A DNA stretch of 53,611 bases, taken from Gemmatimonadales bacterium (GTDB lineage Bacteria > Gemmatimonadota > Gemmatimonadetes > Gemmatimonadales > GWC2-71-9). The notes below the pieces were generated by a model. That model did no database searches, was not told the DNA's origin, and saw only the letters and a list, made by a program, of their open reading frames with translations. Position numbers and translations under genes: made by a program. The stretch lies in the NCBI GenBank assembly GCA_011772755.1, contig WVYX01000149.1, positions 3,904-57,514 of the forward strand, read 5' to 3'. Position 1 is the first letter of the stretch. Each line of letters starts with the position of its first letter. Positions 52,435-53,611 of the stretch are shown piece after piece.

Positions 52435-52479
52435 GGTCGCGAACATCATGCGGCCCGGAGCCGCCCCCCACGGCGTCGC

Positions 52480-52562
52480 GTGTCAGTGAGCGGTGCTGGG
52501 TGCTGGGGACTCGGATCCCGACCTCGTGCGTCCCCCAGAACCAAGCACCCAGGACCTGACAC
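52480..52562. repeat. Heptad palindrome E
   Basis: GTGTCAG (52480-52486) and CTGACAC (52556-52562) close the element. Left units TGAGCGG, TGCTGGG, TGCTGGG, GACTCGG (52487-52514); right units CCCAGAA, CCAAGCA, CCCAGGA, CCTGACA (52534-52561). The arms pair around GTGCTGGG/CCCAG. Sequence differs from A-D but the 7-nt register and inverted design are the same. It sits in the 260-bp gap after the permease. Confidence 0.72.
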
Positions 52563-52694
52563 CGGCAGTGCATGTGCACCAACGCGCCCTGCGGGACCCA
52601 CCTACACGTGTGACTCTTGCCCGTGCCAGGTGCTGAAGGCACCTTAGCACAAGAGGTGGACTCCAGTTTACGGGACTGAGCTTGCGGAGGAGAC

Positions 52695-53611
52695 GTGAGG
52701 GCGCACTCGATTCGCTTGTCTCGCAGCGCGACGGCGGTCGTGGTCCTGGCAACGTGCGTCTGGACCTCCCTCGGGGGACAGGAGACGCCGAAGCCCGGAC
52801 AGGTAGGCGACCTCGCGACGTTGCCCCTCCAGGGTCGTCTGTTGACCCTGGGCATGGAGTGGCGCGGGTCGCTCACGACGTCGGACGTTCGATGGGTGGA
52901 TGGGTCCTTCGTCCAGGCGTGGGGACTCGAGCTCAGCCGAGGGGCGACGGTCACCGTAGACCTGCTGTCCGACGAGTTCGATGCCTATCTCCTAATTGTT
53001 GGACCGGGACTTGAGGGGGCGCTCTCCGACGACGATGGGGCGGGGGCATGCGACGCCCGTCTAACGTTGAGCGCGCCGGAGGATGGAACGTTTCGGGTCG
53101 TGGCCAACTCGCTGACGGCTGGCGCGACTGGCCGGTTCAGGCTGCGGGTATCCGAGCAGCCGGGCCCCAGGACGGCGGGAGAGTGCGAGGGCTTCGCCGT
53201 GGAGCCTGATGTGGATTTGGTGGCGTGGTTGAATGCTCTGCCAATCGAGGGGCGGGTCATACGGGTCGGCCAGGAGGCTCCGGGTGAGCTGACCACCGCC
53301 GACTCCATGGGTTGGGATGACACGTACCACCAGGCATGGGGCCTGGACCTGCATCGGGGGGAGACGGCAACGCTGGATCTGCTGTCTGACGAGTTCGATG
53401 CTTACCTGATGGTTGTGGGGCCCGGGCTGGAGGAACCCTTGATGGACGACGATGGAGCTGGCGGCTGTGATGCCAGGATCACGTTCGCCGCCCCCGAGGA
53501 CGGGACGTATCGGGCGGTCGTCAATACCCTGGTAGGAGCCACCGGCAGGTTCCGCCTGCGAGTGACGGATGAACCGGGGCCGATCACCGGAGGGGAGTGT
53601 GAGGGGTTCGG
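52695..53611 (+). CDS. Exported protein with tandem PPC-like domains (partial)
   Basis: The frame runs off the window; 305 residues are visible. It begins with GTG at 52695 after GGAGGAG and has a signal peptide (SATAVVVLATCVWTSLGGQE). Two homologous ~139-residue units follow: WGLELSRGATVTVDLLSDEF, SDDDGAGACDARLTLSAPED and GRFRLRVSEQPGP match WGLDLHRGETATLDLLSDEF, MDDDGAGGCDARITFAAPED and GRFRLRVTDEPGP. The pattern (strand, LLSDEFDAYL, DDDG, APEDGTYRAVV) is that of bacterial pre-peptidase C-terminal (PPC) beta-sandwich domains, used in secreted proteins for folding, binding or sorting. What lies beyond the edge, perhaps a protease, cannot be told. Confidence 0.85.
   Translation, partial: MRAHSIRLSRSATAVVVLATCVWTSLGGQETPKPGQVGDLATLPLQGRLLTLGMEWRGSLTTSDVRWVDGSFVQAWGLELSRGATVTVDLLSDEFDAYLLIVGPGLEGALSDDDGAGACDARLTLSAPEDGTFRVVANSLTAGATGRFRLRVSEQPGPRTAGECEGFAVEPDVDLVAWLNALPIEGRVIRVGQEAPGELTTADSMGWDDTYHQAWGLDLHRGETATLDLLSDEFDAYLMVVGPGLEEPLMDDDGAGGCDARITFAAPEDGTYRAVVNTLVGATGRFRLRVTDEPGPITGGECEGF

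Overview
The window is GC-rich, densely coded bacterial chromosome. A diderm origin is clear from a TonB-dependent receptor, an Omp85-type barrel, lipoproteins and a periplasmic HtrA protease. The protein mix (paralogous membrane Ser/Thr kinases, NTT-like carriers, a CcmH-like orphan, Ku/LigD, DUF4342) and the gene style suggest an uncultured Gemmatimonadota or a related soil/sediment lineage. That placement is an inference, not a demonstrated assignment. I see no rRNA, tRNA, CRISPR, phage or intact insertion sequence.

Layout. 1-2609: minus-strand pair of a small cytosolic protein and a large lipoprotein. 3214-6327: OPT-family oligopeptide transporter followed at once by a trans-sulfuration PLP enzyme. 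6422-6883: VOC protein. 7019-12627: histidine kinase, NarL-type regulator, TonB receptor and a multi-TM protein. 12742-18526: small conserved hypotheticals, a CPBP protease, two exported proteins, a Crp-like regulator and DUF4342. 18575-21985: one reading frame joining a molybdopterin oxidoreductase to a complete cysteine desulfurase. 22141-28399: lipoprotein cyclophilin, an NTT-like carrier with a C-terminal HEAT domain, a second NTT-like carrier and NhaA. 28814-36742: two paralogous membrane Ser/Thr kinases flanking a minus-strand run of HtrA, Omp85-like barrel and exported kinase-fold protein. 37077-41611: NHEJ locus (MerR-TPR regulator, Ku, divergent LigD). 41669-46718: alpha/beta hydrolase, DUF72, CPBP protease with periplasmic domain and a GNAT-like protein. 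46813-53611: PilT, CcmH-like protein, beta-propeller, an APC permease fused to EIIA-like and RCK_C domains, and a partial exported protein with tandem PPC-like domains.

Two kinds of non-coding structure stand out. First, five imperfect palindromes (22005-22123, 25351-25446, 40655-40735, 49037-49135, 52480-52562) are built from 7-nt repeated units. Three share sequence, and one lies in frame inside ligD at the ligase/polymerase junction. Second, two ~200-bp elements with terminal inverted repeats (28437-28650 and 36831-37031) share conserved blocks and each lies just upstream of one of the two paralogous kinases.

The strongest candidates for undescribed biology are the molybdoenzyme-cysteine desulfurase fusion, the kinase-protease-barrel-exported-kinase-fold run, and the heptad palindrome family.
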